NCBI GenBank assembly: GCA_964558975.1
Contig: CAZLFQ010000001.1
Span: 806,001-870,000, forward strand
DNA from: CAZLFQ01 sp964558975
Lineage (GTDB): Bacteria > Pseudomonadota > Alphaproteobacteria > Rickettsiales > Midichloriaceae
Reading direction: 5' to 3'
DNA: 64,000 bases
Of this stretch, positions 24,743 to 33,502 are shown piece after piece (within the stretch, counting starts at the first letter, position 1; every line of letters begins with the position of its first letter). The notes beneath the pieces were generated by a model. The model was given only the letters and a program-made list of their open reading frames with translations. It ran no database searches and was not told the DNA's origin. The translations under genes and the position numbers were made by a program.

Positions 24743-26716
24743 ATGCCACTATTCAAACTAAAATCGGATTTCGAACTTGCAGGTGATCAGCCAACGGCTG
24801 TTGACTCACTTGTTGCTGGACTAAATTCAGAAAAAAGAGATCAAGTCCTACTTGGTGTTACTGGCTCAGGCAAAACTTTCTCTATGGCGCATACAATTGC
24901 AAGGGTCAATCGCCCAGCAATTATCATGGCGCATAACAAGACTTTGGCAGCTCAGTTATATACCGAGATGAAATCATTCTTCCCAGATAATGCTGTTGAG
25001 TATTTTGTATCGTATTATGATTATTACCAGCCCGAAGCCTATATTCCAAACCGCGATGTTTACATTGAAAAAGACTCGCAAATAAATGAACAAATTGATT
25101 TATTACGCCACTCAGCAACACGCGCCTTACTTGAGCGCAAAGACGTTATAGTTATCGCCTCGGTATCATGTATTTACGGCTTAGGTGCGCCAGAATGGTA
25201 TTTGAAAATGATTTTCAAAATTGCAGTTGGGCAATCTGTACCGCGCAATGACTTAATGCTGCAACTCGTAAATTTACAATACAAAAGAAACGATATCGAC
25301 TTCAAACGCGGAACTTTTAGAGCAAGAGGTGATACTTTAGATATTTTTCCTTCACACCTCAATGATAGAGCGTGGCGTGTTGTATTTTTTGGAAATGATA
25401 TTGAAAGTATAAATGAGTTTGACCCACTAACTGGCGAACGCACAAAAAAACTTGATGAAATAACCATCTTTGCTAACAGCCATTACATAACACCAAGACC
25501 AACAATTGAGCAATCTATAAAGCTCATAAAAGATGAAATGAAAAAACGTGTTGAATGGTTTACCAAGCATAACAAATTAATTGAGGCACAACGCATAGAA
25601 CAGCGCACGCAATTCGATTTGGAAATGATGATGGAAACAGGATCATGCAAAGGAATTGAAAACTATTCACGCTATCTTTCTGGTAGAAGCACTGGGCAAC
25701 CTCCTCCAACATTATTCGAATATATGCCTAAAGATTCAATTTTATTTGTTGATGAAAGCCACGTCACGGTTTCTCAAATCGGTGGAATGTACAATGGCGA
25801 TAGAGCTAGAAAAACGAACTTAGTGGAGTATGGATTCAGGCTTCCTTCCGCTCTTGACAATCGCCCATTACGATTTGAAGAGTGGGATCAAATGCGACCA
25901 CAGACAATTTTTGTATCAGCTACGCCAAGCGCCAAAGAGTTAGAATATACTGGCGGAGCTTATATTGAACAGATTATTCGCCCTACTGGACTAATTGACC
26001 CTGAATGCATTGTTAGACCAGCTTCAACTCAAGTTGATGATTTATTAAACGAAGCAAAACTAACGGTAGAAAAAGGCTATAGAGTTTTGGTAACAACCCT
26101 AACTAAAAAAATGGCTGAAGATTTAACCGAGTATTTAAAAGAAATAAATCTAAAAGCAGTATATTTGCATTCTGATATCGACACATTAGAACGCGTCGAA
26201 ATAATTCGTGATTTGCGTAAGGGAACTTATGATATTTTAGTTGGCGTAAATTTACTAAGAGAAGGATTGGATATACCAGAGTGTGGATTGGTTGCAATTT
26301 TGGATGCTGATAAAGAAGGATTCTTACGCTCAAGAACATCACTAATTCAAACTATAGGACGCGCGGCAAGAAACGTAGATGGCAAGGTTGTGCTTTATGC
26401 AGATGTTATGACTAAGTCTATTGTTGAATCATTAGCTGAAACAGAGCGTAGAAGGAAAATCCAAACTGCTTATAATGAAAAGCATGGCATAACGCCAATG
26501 AGCATCAAAAAATCAATTTCAGATGTATTGCATTCTGTTTACGAGCAAGATCATGTGACTATTGAAGATGAACCTCATGAACCTATTGAGAACGTTCAAA
26601 AGAAAATTGATAAAATGAAAAAAGAAATGCTGAAAGCTGCAAGTGACCTAGACTTTGAAAAAGCAGCCATGCTTAGAGATCAGATCAAAACCTTGGAAAC
26701 CAGCCTACTTTCTTAA
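24743..26716 (+). CDS. uvrB: UvrABC system protein B
   Basis: 657 aa, normal length. Walker A G-V-T-G-S-G-K-T, the beta-hairpin Y-Y-D-Y-Y-Q-P-E-A-Y, DEAD-box variant D-E-S-H, R-P-T-G-L-I-D-P, helicase motif G-L-D-I-P-E, Q-T-I-G-R-A-A-R-N, and a C-terminal UVR motif (D-L-D-F-E-K-A-A-M-L-R-D-Q-I). Damage-verification subunit of nucleotide excision repair. Confidence 0.98.
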   Translation: MPLFKLKSDFELAGDQPTAVDSLVAGLNSEKRDQVLLGVTGSGKTFSMAHTIARVNRPAIIMAHNKTLAAQLYTEMKSFFPDNAVEYFVSYYDYYQPEAYIPNRDVYIEKDSQINEQIDLLRHSATRALLERKDVIVIASVSCIYGLGAPEWYLKMIFKIAVGQSVPRNDLMLQLVNLQYKRNDIDFKRGTFRARGDTLDIFPSHLNDRAWRVVFFGNDIESINEFDPLTGERTKKLDEITIFANSHYITPRPTIEQSIKLIKDEMKKRVEWFTKHNKLIEAQRIEQRTQFDLEMMMETGSCKGIENYSRYLSGRSTGQPPPTLFEYMPKDSILFVDESHVTVSQIGGMYNGDRARKTNLVEYGFRLPSALDNRPLRFEEWDQMRPQTIFVSATPSAKELEYTGGAYIEQIIRPTGLIDPECIVRPASTQVDDLLNEAKLTVEKGYRVLVTTLTKKMAEDLTEYLKEINLKAVYLHSDIDTLERVEIIRDLRKGTYDILVGVNLLREGLDIPECGLVAILDADKEGFLRSRTSLIQTIGRAARNVDGKVVLYADVMTKSIVESLAETERRRKIQTAYNEKHGITPMSIKKSISDVLHSVYEQDHVTIEDEPHEPIENVQKKIDKMKKEMLKAASDLDFEKAAMLRDQIKTLETSLLS

Positions 26717-26724
26717 ACAATTAT

Positions 26725-27957
26725 TTATGCAGCTTTAGAGTAATTTTTATCTACGTAATCTAACAAGATTTTTTGGAAGTCCTGCGCTATTGTTTCTCCA
26801 CGAAGCGTGTGAGCTTTCTGACCATCGATGAATACAGGAGCTATTGGCGACTCACCTTTCCCAGGTAAGCTGATACCGATATTTGCATGCTTACTTTCAC
26901 CGGGGCCATTCACGATACAACCCATAACGGCGATATTTAAATTTTCAATGCCGACGTATTGCTTTTTCCACTCTGGAAGATTTTGCCTAATGTAAGTTTG
27001 AATTTGATCAGCTAAATCTCTAAAGAATGTCGAAGTTGTTCTACCACACCCTGGGCAAGAAGTTACCATTGGGCTGAAAGATCTAAGACCCATTGTTTGT
27101 AAAATTTCTTGGGCAACGATAATTTCTTTTTCACGTTTTGCACCTGGTTCTGGAGTGAGTGAAATACGAATTGTGTCACCAATTCCTTCTTGCAATAAAA
27201 CGCCAAGCGCAGCTGTTGACGCGACGATTCCCTTAGACCCCATTCCTGCTTCGGTTAAACCTAAGTGAAGAGCGTATTCAGAGCGCGTAGCAAGATCACG
27301 GTAAACTGCAATCAAATCTTGTACCTTACTAATTTTACAAGAGATGATGATACGATCTTTTGCCAAACCATATTCAACTGCTTTATCCGCACTGGTTAGA
27401 GCAGATACAATTAACGCTTCGCGCATTATTTCATCAGCTGATTTTGGATTAGATAATTTAGAATTTTCATCCATGAGTTTAGTTGCGAGTTCTTGATCTA
27501 AACTTCCCCAATTAACACCGATTCTAACTGGTTTATTATTTAGTACGGCTTGTTCAACGATCATTTGAAATTGCTTGTCGTGCTTTTCGCCAAAACCAAC
27601 GTTACCTGGATTTATGCGGTATTTATCTAATGCTTTTGCACAATCAGGGTATTTCTGAAGTAATGTGTGTCCATTATAGTGGAAGTCACCAATGATTGGT
27701 GTGTTATAGTTTTTAGCTAAAAGTTTCTCTTTAATGTAGGGAACTTGTTTTGCAGCATTTTCATCGTTTACAGTAATTCTAACCAACTCAGAACCAGCTC
27801 TGATAAGATCGACAATTTGCGCAACAGTCGCATCACAATCCGCAGTATCTGTGTCTGTCATAGACTGAACTCTAACTGGGGCATTGCCACCAATTGAGAC
27901 ATCGCCAACCATCACCTTTAGCGTTTTTTGTTTATTGATCTCTTGAACAGCAACCAT
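26725..27957 (-). CDS. ispG: 4-hydroxy-3-methylbut-2-enyl diphosphate synthase IspG
   Basis: 410 aa from ATG 27957, chosen for GAGGG about 7 bases upstream. Opening V-R-V-Q-S-M-T-D-T-D-T, G-N-V-G-F-G-E-K, H-L-G-L-T-E-A-G and the Fe-S cysteines in S-C-P-G-C-G-R and M-G-C-I-V-N-G-P-G-E. Converts MEcPP to HMBPP, the step after IspF. A consensus-like promoter lies directly upstream. Confidence 0.97.
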   Translation of the reverse strand: MVAVQEINKQKTLKVMVGDVSIGGNAPVRVQSMTDTDTADCDATVAQIVDLIRAGSELVRITVNDENAAKQVPYIKEKLLAKNYNTPIIGDFHYNGHTLLQKYPDCAKALDKYRINPGNVGFGEKHDKQFQMIVEQAVLNNKPVRIGVNWGSLDQELATKLMDENSKLSNPKSADEIMREALIVSALTSADKAVEYGLAKDRIIISCKISKVQDLIAVYRDLATRSEYALHLGLTEAGMGSKGIVASTAALGVLLQEGIGDTIRISLTPEPGAKREKEIIVAQEILQTMGLRSFSPMVTSCPGCGRTTSTFFRDLADQIQTYIRQNLPEWKKQYVGIENLNIAVMGCIVNGPGESKHANIGISLPGKGESPIAPVFIDGQKAHTLRGETIAQDFQKILLDYVDKNYSKAA

Positions 27958-27982
27958 AGATAACCCTCTAAATATCAAGGGG

Positions 27983-28011
27983 ATTATACTCTATTGCCCC
28001 AAACATTTCAA
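27983..28011 (-). promoter_or_regulatory. Sigma-70-type promoter of ispG
   Basis: On the minus strand TTGAAA (28011-28006), a 17-base spacer and TATAAT (27988-27983): a near-consensus promoter giving a leader of about 20 bases before the ispG ribosome binding site. Confidence 0.75.
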
Positions 28012-28019
28012 TCTTCAAG

Positions 28020-28766
28020 TTAGAGCGCTAAACCAGAACCATTTGTATGACCACTTAAGAATGCATTTACTGCACTAACCCTTTCTTCAGCATTTTGACC
28101 AAATTTTATAGACCATTGCTTATTTTGAGTATCGATTTGAGTAACTTGCTTCGATTCAACAGCTATTGGAACTCCGTTCACCTTATACATTGCTCCTGTA
28201 AATTCAGCAGGAAATTGCTTCATATCTATGGCAACAACAGGGTGATCTTTTAAGCTTTTGTATCTTTCTAAATTTGCAGCGTAAATAGCCAAACCACTTT
28301 GGTCATTTGACAATGCTGTGCGGGCATCATGGGAGTATATGGCATTTAGGATACCGTCTGCATACAAGAATTCTTTTAATATTGGGCAACGATATAGTGC
28401 GAAGTCTGTGGCTTTACTCACATCAACTTCAGCTAATTTTTTTCCACCATCTAATCTGAGTGGGGTTGGCATTGCTGGAGTTACAACGAACCCTTCAATC
28501 TTAAACTCTTCGCACTTTTTAGCGAGCAATGTTTTAGCCATTGCAAATTCAAGCAAGCCTTGAGTCACCACAATTGGCGCTCTCCATTCAGCATCTGTTC
28601 CTTCATGAATAGATTGCCCATTTGCGATAAGTTCATCATGCACTGTTTTTAAATTTGTTTTAAGCAGTGCCACGCTTTCTGGAGTTGAAACCAAATTTCT
28701 ATCAAGCTCTTCTAAAGCAGAAGCATAGTAAGTTTCAAAGTTATTTAACAAATCGGCATGCAACAT
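28020..28766 (-). CDS. Hypothetical protein
   Basis: 248 aa, soluble, no recognised family. AGGT precedes ATG 28766. It lies between cysS and ispG on the same strand, but a hairpin upstream and a promoter downstream suggest its own transcription unit. Confidence 0.7.
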   Translation of the reverse strand: MLHADLLNNFETYYASALEELDRNLVSTPESVALLKTNLKTVHDELIANGQSIHEGTDAEWRAPIVVTQGLLEFAMAKTLLAKKCEEFKIEGFVVTPAMPTPLRLDGGKKLAEVDVSKATDFALYRCPILKEFLYADGILNAIYSHDARTALSNDQSGLAIYAANLERYKSLKDHPVVAIDMKQFPAEFTGAMYKVNGVPIAVESKQVTQIDTQNKQWSIKFGQNAEERVSAVNAFLSGHTNGSGLAL

Positions 28767-28787
28767 GGTTATTACCTAAAAATATCT

Positions 28788-28810
28788 GAGGTGATTATAT
28801 CAATAACCTC
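28788..28810 (-). terminator. Probable cysS terminator
   Basis: GAGGT(T)ATT pairs with AAT(C)ACCTC on the minus strand (arms at 28810 and 28788), followed by a T-rich stretch ATATTTTT. One mismatch in the stem. It lies 15 bases after the cysS stop codon. Confidence 0.5.
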
Positions 28811-28825
28811 CAGAAAGGCAAAGTT

Positions 28826-30130
28826 TTAAAACTCAAAGCCGTCCTTGGTATCTTTTACGGTAAATCCTTGTTCTGCGATTCTATTACGCAGCTCATCGGC
28901 AAGAGCCCAGTTTTTTGCATTTTTAGCAGCGTCTCTCTCTTCCGCTAATTTGATAATTTCAGCGGGAATTTCTTTAGATATTTCAGATAAATCTAATCCT
29001 AATAACTCGCAACCTGCTATTAATTTTCCAGAGTCTTCGATACTTCCTTTAATTGCCGCATTGGCATATTCATGAAGCTTGGATAAGGCCAATGGAGTAT
29101 TCATATCATCTGCAAGCGCTTCTAAAACTTCAGATGAGCTACTAGGTTTAGCTGGAGATGTCTTAAGTGCCAATCTAAATCGCTCAATGGCTTTTTTAGA
29201 ATCTTCAAGCGCTTTACCATTGAAATCCAAAGGTTTTTTATAATGTGTACTTAGGTATAAATAGCGAATTACGACGCCCTCAACTCTTTCATCTAAAACT
29301 TCTCGCACAGTTTTGAAATTTCCGAGTGACTTACTCATCTTCTCGCCACCAACAGTCAAGAATCCATTATGTACCCAGTAACGTGCAAACTTGTGGCCAT
29401 TCGCACATTCACTTTGCGCAACCTCATTTTCATGATGTGGGAACATTAAGTCCGCCCCCCCACCATGAATATCAAATTCTGCTCCTAAATGTTTATTGCT
29501 CATTGCAGAACATTCTATGTGCCAGCCAGGTCTACCCATTCCCCAAGGACTATCAAAACCATTTTCATCAGCAGGCTTCCATAAAACAAAGTCTGCTGGA
29601 TTTTTTTTGTATGGTGCAACTTCCACGCGCGCGCCTGCAATCATATCTTCCACGCTGCGGCGTGCTAGTTTGCCGTATTCTTTAAATGATTCTACTGAGA
29701 ACAAAACATGCCCCTCAGCTTCGTATGCATGACCTTTTGCAATCAGATCTTGAATCATCTCAATCATTTCTTGAATGTGATTAGTTGCTCTTGGCTCAAC
29801 TGTTGGCGTTAGGCAATTTAGTGCTGCAACATCCTGATGAAAATACTTAGTCATTGTAGTAGTAATTTCATTAATTGGCTTACCAGTCTGACGAGAAGCA
29901 TTGATAATTTTATCGTCAACATCTGTTATGTTTCTCGCGTAAGTAACTTTTGGATACACACTTTTCAGAAGCCTAAATAACACATCATAAACCACCTCAG
30001 CACGGGCATTACCCAAGTGTGGGCGATCATATACAGTAGGACCACAAGCGTACATCCTAACATTGTTTTTATCGATCGGAATGAACTCTTCTTTTTGACG
30101 AGTTAGTGAATTATGTAGAAATATTTTCAT
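28826..30130 (-). CDS. cysS: Cysteinyl-tRNA synthetase
   Basis: 434 aa, slightly shorter than the common 460. HIGH-equivalent R-P-H-L-G-N, zinc-site C-G-P-T-V and the Cys/His of G-W-H-I-E-C-S-A and H-H-E-N-E, K-M-S-K-S-L-G-N active-site loop. Charges tRNA-Cys. Last ~50 residues form the C-terminal W-A-L-A-D-E-L-R-N-R helix typical of the family. Confidence 0.97.
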   Translation of the reverse strand: MKIFLHNSLTRQKEEFIPIDKNNVRMYACGPTVYDRPHLGNARAEVVYDVLFRLLKSVYPKVTYARNITDVDDKIINASRQTGKPINEITTTMTKYFHQDVAALNCLTPTVEPRATNHIQEMIEMIQDLIAKGHAYEAEGHVLFSVESFKEYGKLARRSVEDMIAGARVEVAPYKKNPADFVLWKPADENGFDSPWGMGRPGWHIECSAMSNKHLGAEFDIHGGGADLMFPHHENEVAQSECANGHKFARYWVHNGFLTVGGEKMSKSLGNFKTVREVLDERVEGVVIRYLYLSTHYKKPLDFNGKALEDSKKAIERFRLALKTSPAKPSSSSEVLEALADDMNTPLALSKLHEYANAAIKGSIEDSGKLIAGCELLGLDLSEISKEIPAEIIKLAEERDAAKNAKNWALADELRNRIAEQGFTVKDTKDGFEF

Positions 30131-30186
30131 GTTAAAAAGCGCATATTTATGTGCTTAATATAACAGATTTTAGGCAAATTGGTAGC

Positions 30187-31083
30187 CTATGATCTTTCTT
30201 TGGAAAGTTGCTCTTTTGGTTTGTTAAATAACTTATCAAAAACTTGCTTTGCTAATTCTTTACCAAGTAAACCTTCAAGCGATATATCTTCAGCATGTTG
30301 TTGTAAAATTCCATACACAGTACTTATAGCAGATGCTGTAAGGTGGTTTTTAGAAATCATTGCGGCATCATCTGGTGAGATTGAGTTCTTATTTTTTGCA
30401 ACTAATGCCTTTTTAGGTAGCTTCGTTAACAATAAAAAGAGCGTTGAGATATCTGTAGAAAGTTGCCTTGCAAATAAGTGTAAAAGAGTGTTTCCCTCTT
30501 TATCTTTTGTCTCAAGCACTTCTTTAGACGAAGTTTCAATCAAATTAGCAGCTACTTCAAAATTACCACTCTCTATTGATGCTCTTAAAGAAAAACCTTC
30601 TCTCTCTACCTCAGACCTTCTTCTTAAATCTGCTATCTTATCGGCAAAATTATGACGATCAAAACTACGAGCGACATCTTCAAAAGTTTGACCCCCAAAA
30701 TTCGCCCTACAGACCAAAGTTTTATTTTGTCTATCGAGCAATTGTTCTTCTGTTAATTTACTAATTAGAAGCTCAATACATCTGTCAGTTCCAGAATTGA
30801 AAGCATAAGCAAGGGGTGTATCGCGATTTATGTCTGGAATGTTTAATTGCTCTGAGCTGAGCTTATTAATCAACATTATTGCTATGAAGTCATCACATCT
30901 AAGACTGTTAACTGTATGAATCCTTAACGCCAAATGTAATGGAGTCTGCATAAAGCTACTTTTAGTACAGCTTAGCTCTTCTGGGGTTAATTTCTCAATC
31001 AATGATTGAGCAGTATGAATATCATTTGAATCAATTGCATCAAATAGCGCTGCTTGATCAGCAGAAAGATTTGGGTTTTTCAT
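30187..31083 (-). CDS. Ankyrin-repeat-like protein
   Basis: 298 aa, no signal peptide. Degenerate ankyrin-type repeats: T-P-L-H-L-A-L near residue 48, D-T-P-L-A-Y-A-F near 95, N-T-L-L-H-L-F near 200, with recurring L-x-x-K-L-x-x-E-x-L segments between. Such proteins are frequent in Rickettsiales-like bacteria and often mediate host interaction; that role here is inference. AGAG precedes the ATG. Confidence 0.75.
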   Translation of the reverse strand: MKNPNLSADQAALFDAIDSNDIHTAQSLIEKLTPEELSCTKSSFMQTPLHLALRIHTVNSLRCDDFIAIMLINKLSSEQLNIPDINRDTPLAYAFNSGTDRCIELLISKLTEEQLLDRQNKTLVCRANFGGQTFEDVARSFDRHNFADKIADLRRRSEVEREGFSLRASIESGNFEVAANLIETSSKEVLETKDKEGNTLLHLFARQLSTDISTLFLLLTKLPKKALVAKNKNSISPDDAAMISKNHLTASAISTVYGILQQHAEDISLEGLLGKELAKQVFDKLFNKPKEQLSKERS

Positions 31084-31130
31084 ACTCTGTAAATATGTAA
31101 AAAATTATGATATTAAGTTACTATAAATTC

Positions 31131-33326
31131 TTACTTCTTATCAATCCAAAGTTTTCCTAAAACTATTCTACCAGTACTGCCTCGCTTGCCCTGCCATACG
31201 TGAATGTCTTTTAAAGATTGTTTTCCAGACTTGGTCTGCCAGCTTAATCCTTCTTCAATATTAAATATTTTAATATCTTTCAACTTACCTTGTTTAAACT
31301 TCTGCAATGCAACTCCACGACCACGTTTCATTTCAGGAATTTCATTTACAGGAAATACTACTAATCTTCTGTTCTCTCCAACAACAGCAACGGTATTGCC
31401 TGTGAGTGCTAGGCAAAACACTGCATTGCCGTCGCATGTAAGAACATTTTTGCCACTTTTCGTTTGAGCAAGAATGTCAGTTGCAAGAACAATGAACCCT
31501 TTGCCATCTTGCGCTGCAAGCAAGTATTTTTCGTCCGCGTTATATTTAAACATCTGTAAGATATTTTCGTCTTGTGCCAGATCAAATATCAATCTAATTG
31601 GGTCACCATCGCCCTTACCGCGACTAATTTTATCACATGCAACAGAATAAAATTTCCCATGGTTTGTAAATGCAACTATCTTGTCATTACTCATAACTTG
31701 CGCAGTAAACCACTCGTTATCGCCTTCTTTATATTTTATTTGTGGCGCGTTATGGCCTTTAATCGCACGCAACCAACCCATCTCTGAACACACAACTGTT
31801 AACGGCTCTTTCTCAACGAATGCCTCCATATCAATTGGCTCTATAGTAGGTGCATCACTCAATTCAGTTTTACGTTTGCCTAATGGAGTTTTGTTATAAT
31901 TGGCTTTGATCTCCTTAATTTCATCAGAGATAACCCCATCTAATTTCTCACTATCACCTAGTATTTCTTTTATAGTTTTTCTTTCTTCTTTGAGGGCTTT
32001 ATTCTCTTTTTTAATTTCCATCTCTTCAAGTTTGCGAAGAGCTCTTAAGCGAGTATTTAAAATTGCTTCAACTTGATTGTCTGTAAGCTTCCATTTTTTA
32101 ATCATCACCGTTTTAGGCTCATCCTCTTCGCGGATGATTCTTATCACTTCATCAAGATTCAAGAATGCAATCAATAAGCCATCAAGAATTTCCAAACGGT
32201 TTTCTATATTGCTCAAACGATACTCAAGGCGACGAGTAGTAACAACTCTTCTGTGATCCAAAAATTCTGTAAGGACTTGCTTAATATTCATCACATGCGG
32301 CACTGACTTTGCATCAAGTACGTTCATGTTCAGCTGAACTTTCACTTCTAAGTCCGTCAATTTGAATAACGATTCCATAATCACATTCGCATCGATATTC
32401 CTACTCTTGGGAGTGAGAACAACTCTAATATCTTCCGCAGACATATCTTGGAATGTTTCTAAAAACGGCAATCTTTTTTCATTATAAAGATCCGCCATTT
32501 TTTCAATAAGTCCGCGTTTCTGAACTTGGTATGGAAGTTCTGTAATCAAAATTCTATATAAGCCACGATCTAATTCTTCAACTTCCCATTTAGCGCGAAG
32601 TCTGAAACTACCTCTACCAGTCTCGTATGCTTTTTTGATATTTTCCCAAGGCTCAACCATAACCCCACCAGTTGGAAAATCTGGCCCTTTTACGTACTTA
32701 AGTAGTGTATCAATTCCAGCATTTGGGGATTTAATTAAATGTAAAAGTGCGTCACAAAGTTCAACTAAATTGTGAGGAGGAATTGAAGTCGCCATACCGA
32801 CGGCGATTCCTTCCGTTCCATTCGCTAAAATATTAGGAACTGCAGAGGGAAGTAAAACTGGCTCCTCATCGCTGCCATCATAATTTGGTCTAAAATCGAC
32901 AGTGTTATTTTCAATATCTTTTAAAAGTAAAGTTGCATACTGAGTAAGCCTAGCTTCGGTATACCTCATTGCAGCTTGGCTATCGCCATCAACTGAGCCA
33001 AAGTTTCCTTGACCATCAACCATTGGATATCGTGAGGCAAAGCTTTGCGCCATTCTAACAAGAGCTTCGTAAACAGATGCGTCGCCATGTGGATGATATT
33101 TACCAATTACGTCACCAACAATACGAGCGCATTTTTTATAACCAGTTTTTGGATCAAGTTTCAGCTGTAGCATCGCATAAAGCAAACGACGATGAACAGG
33201 TTTTAAGCCATCACGAACATCTGGCAAAGAACGTGACATAATTGTCGACAAAGCATACGACAAATATCTGTCGCCAAGGGCGGATTCGAAATTAACTTCC
33301 TGAATATTTTTAGGTAATGCTGCCAT
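31131..33326 (-). CDS. parC: DNA topoisomerase IV subunit A
   Basis: 731 aa. Opening F-E-S-A-L-G-D-R-Y-L-S-Y-A-L-S, R-S-L-P-D-V-R-D-G-L-K-P-V-H-R-R, catalytic Tyr in A-A-M-R-Y-T-E-A-R-L, and L-L-P-S-A-V-P-N-I-L-A-N-G-T-E-G-I-A (split). ParC rather than GyrA: shorter, and with the R-I-L-I-T-E-L-P-Y-Q and degenerate C-terminal blades lacking a GyrA box. Decatenates chromosomes with ParE, not in this window. Confidence 0.93.
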   Translation of the reverse strand: MAALPKNIQEVNFESALGDRYLSYALSTIMSRSLPDVRDGLKPVHRRLLYAMLQLKLDPKTGYKKCARIVGDVIGKYHPHGDASVYEALVRMAQSFASRYPMVDGQGNFGSVDGDSQAAMRYTEARLTQYATLLLKDIENNTVDFRPNYDGSDEEPVLLPSAVPNILANGTEGIAVGMATSIPPHNLVELCDALLHLIKSPNAGIDTLLKYVKGPDFPTGGVMVEPWENIKKAYETGRGSFRLRAKWEVEELDRGLYRILITELPYQVQKRGLIEKMADLYNEKRLPFLETFQDMSAEDIRVVLTPKSRNIDANVIMESLFKLTDLEVKVQLNMNVLDAKSVPHVMNIKQVLTEFLDHRRVVTTRRLEYRLSNIENRLEILDGLLIAFLNLDEVIRIIREEDEPKTVMIKKWKLTDNQVEAILNTRLRALRKLEEMEIKKENKALKEERKTIKEILGDSEKLDGVISDEIKEIKANYNKTPLGKRKTELSDAPTIEPIDMEAFVEKEPLTVVCSEMGWLRAIKGHNAPQIKYKEGDNEWFTAQVMSNDKIVAFTNHGKFYSVACDKISRGKGDGDPIRLIFDLAQDENILQMFKYNADEKYLLAAQDGKGFIVLATDILAQTKSGKNVLTCDGNAVFCLALTGNTVAVVGENRRLVVFPVNEIPEMKRGRGVALQKFKQGKLKDIKIFNIEEGLSWQTKSGKQSLKDIHVWQGKRGSTGRIVLGKLWIDKK

Positions 33327-33428
33327 TTATCGTGCTTTTTATTGCCACATAGACCATATAATAACCGCATAAACACTAGTATTTCAAGGTTTTTTTACAA
33401 GTACATAAGTCTTATAGGGCATATAGGG

Positions 33429-33457
33429 TTGTTATTTGTTAATCTATGAGGTAGAAT
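33429..33457 (+). promoter_or_regulatory. Putative typA promoter
   Basis: TTGTTA (33429-33434), 17-base spacer, TAGAAT (33452-33457). Suitable spacing upstream of typA and of the leader hairpin. Confidence 0.5.
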
Positions 33458-33459
33458 AA

Positions 33460-33485
33460 GCGTTATTATTAAAACGCGCTTTTTT
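33460..33485 (+). terminator. Terminator-like hairpin in the typA leader
   Basis: GCGTT (33460-33464) pairs with AACGC (33473-33477), then GC and a run of six T. It lies between the putative promoter and the typA ribosome binding site (AGGA), so it could act as an attenuator, though the stem is short. Confidence 0.4.
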
Positions 33486-33502
33486 GGGGCAGGACTTAAA
33501 TT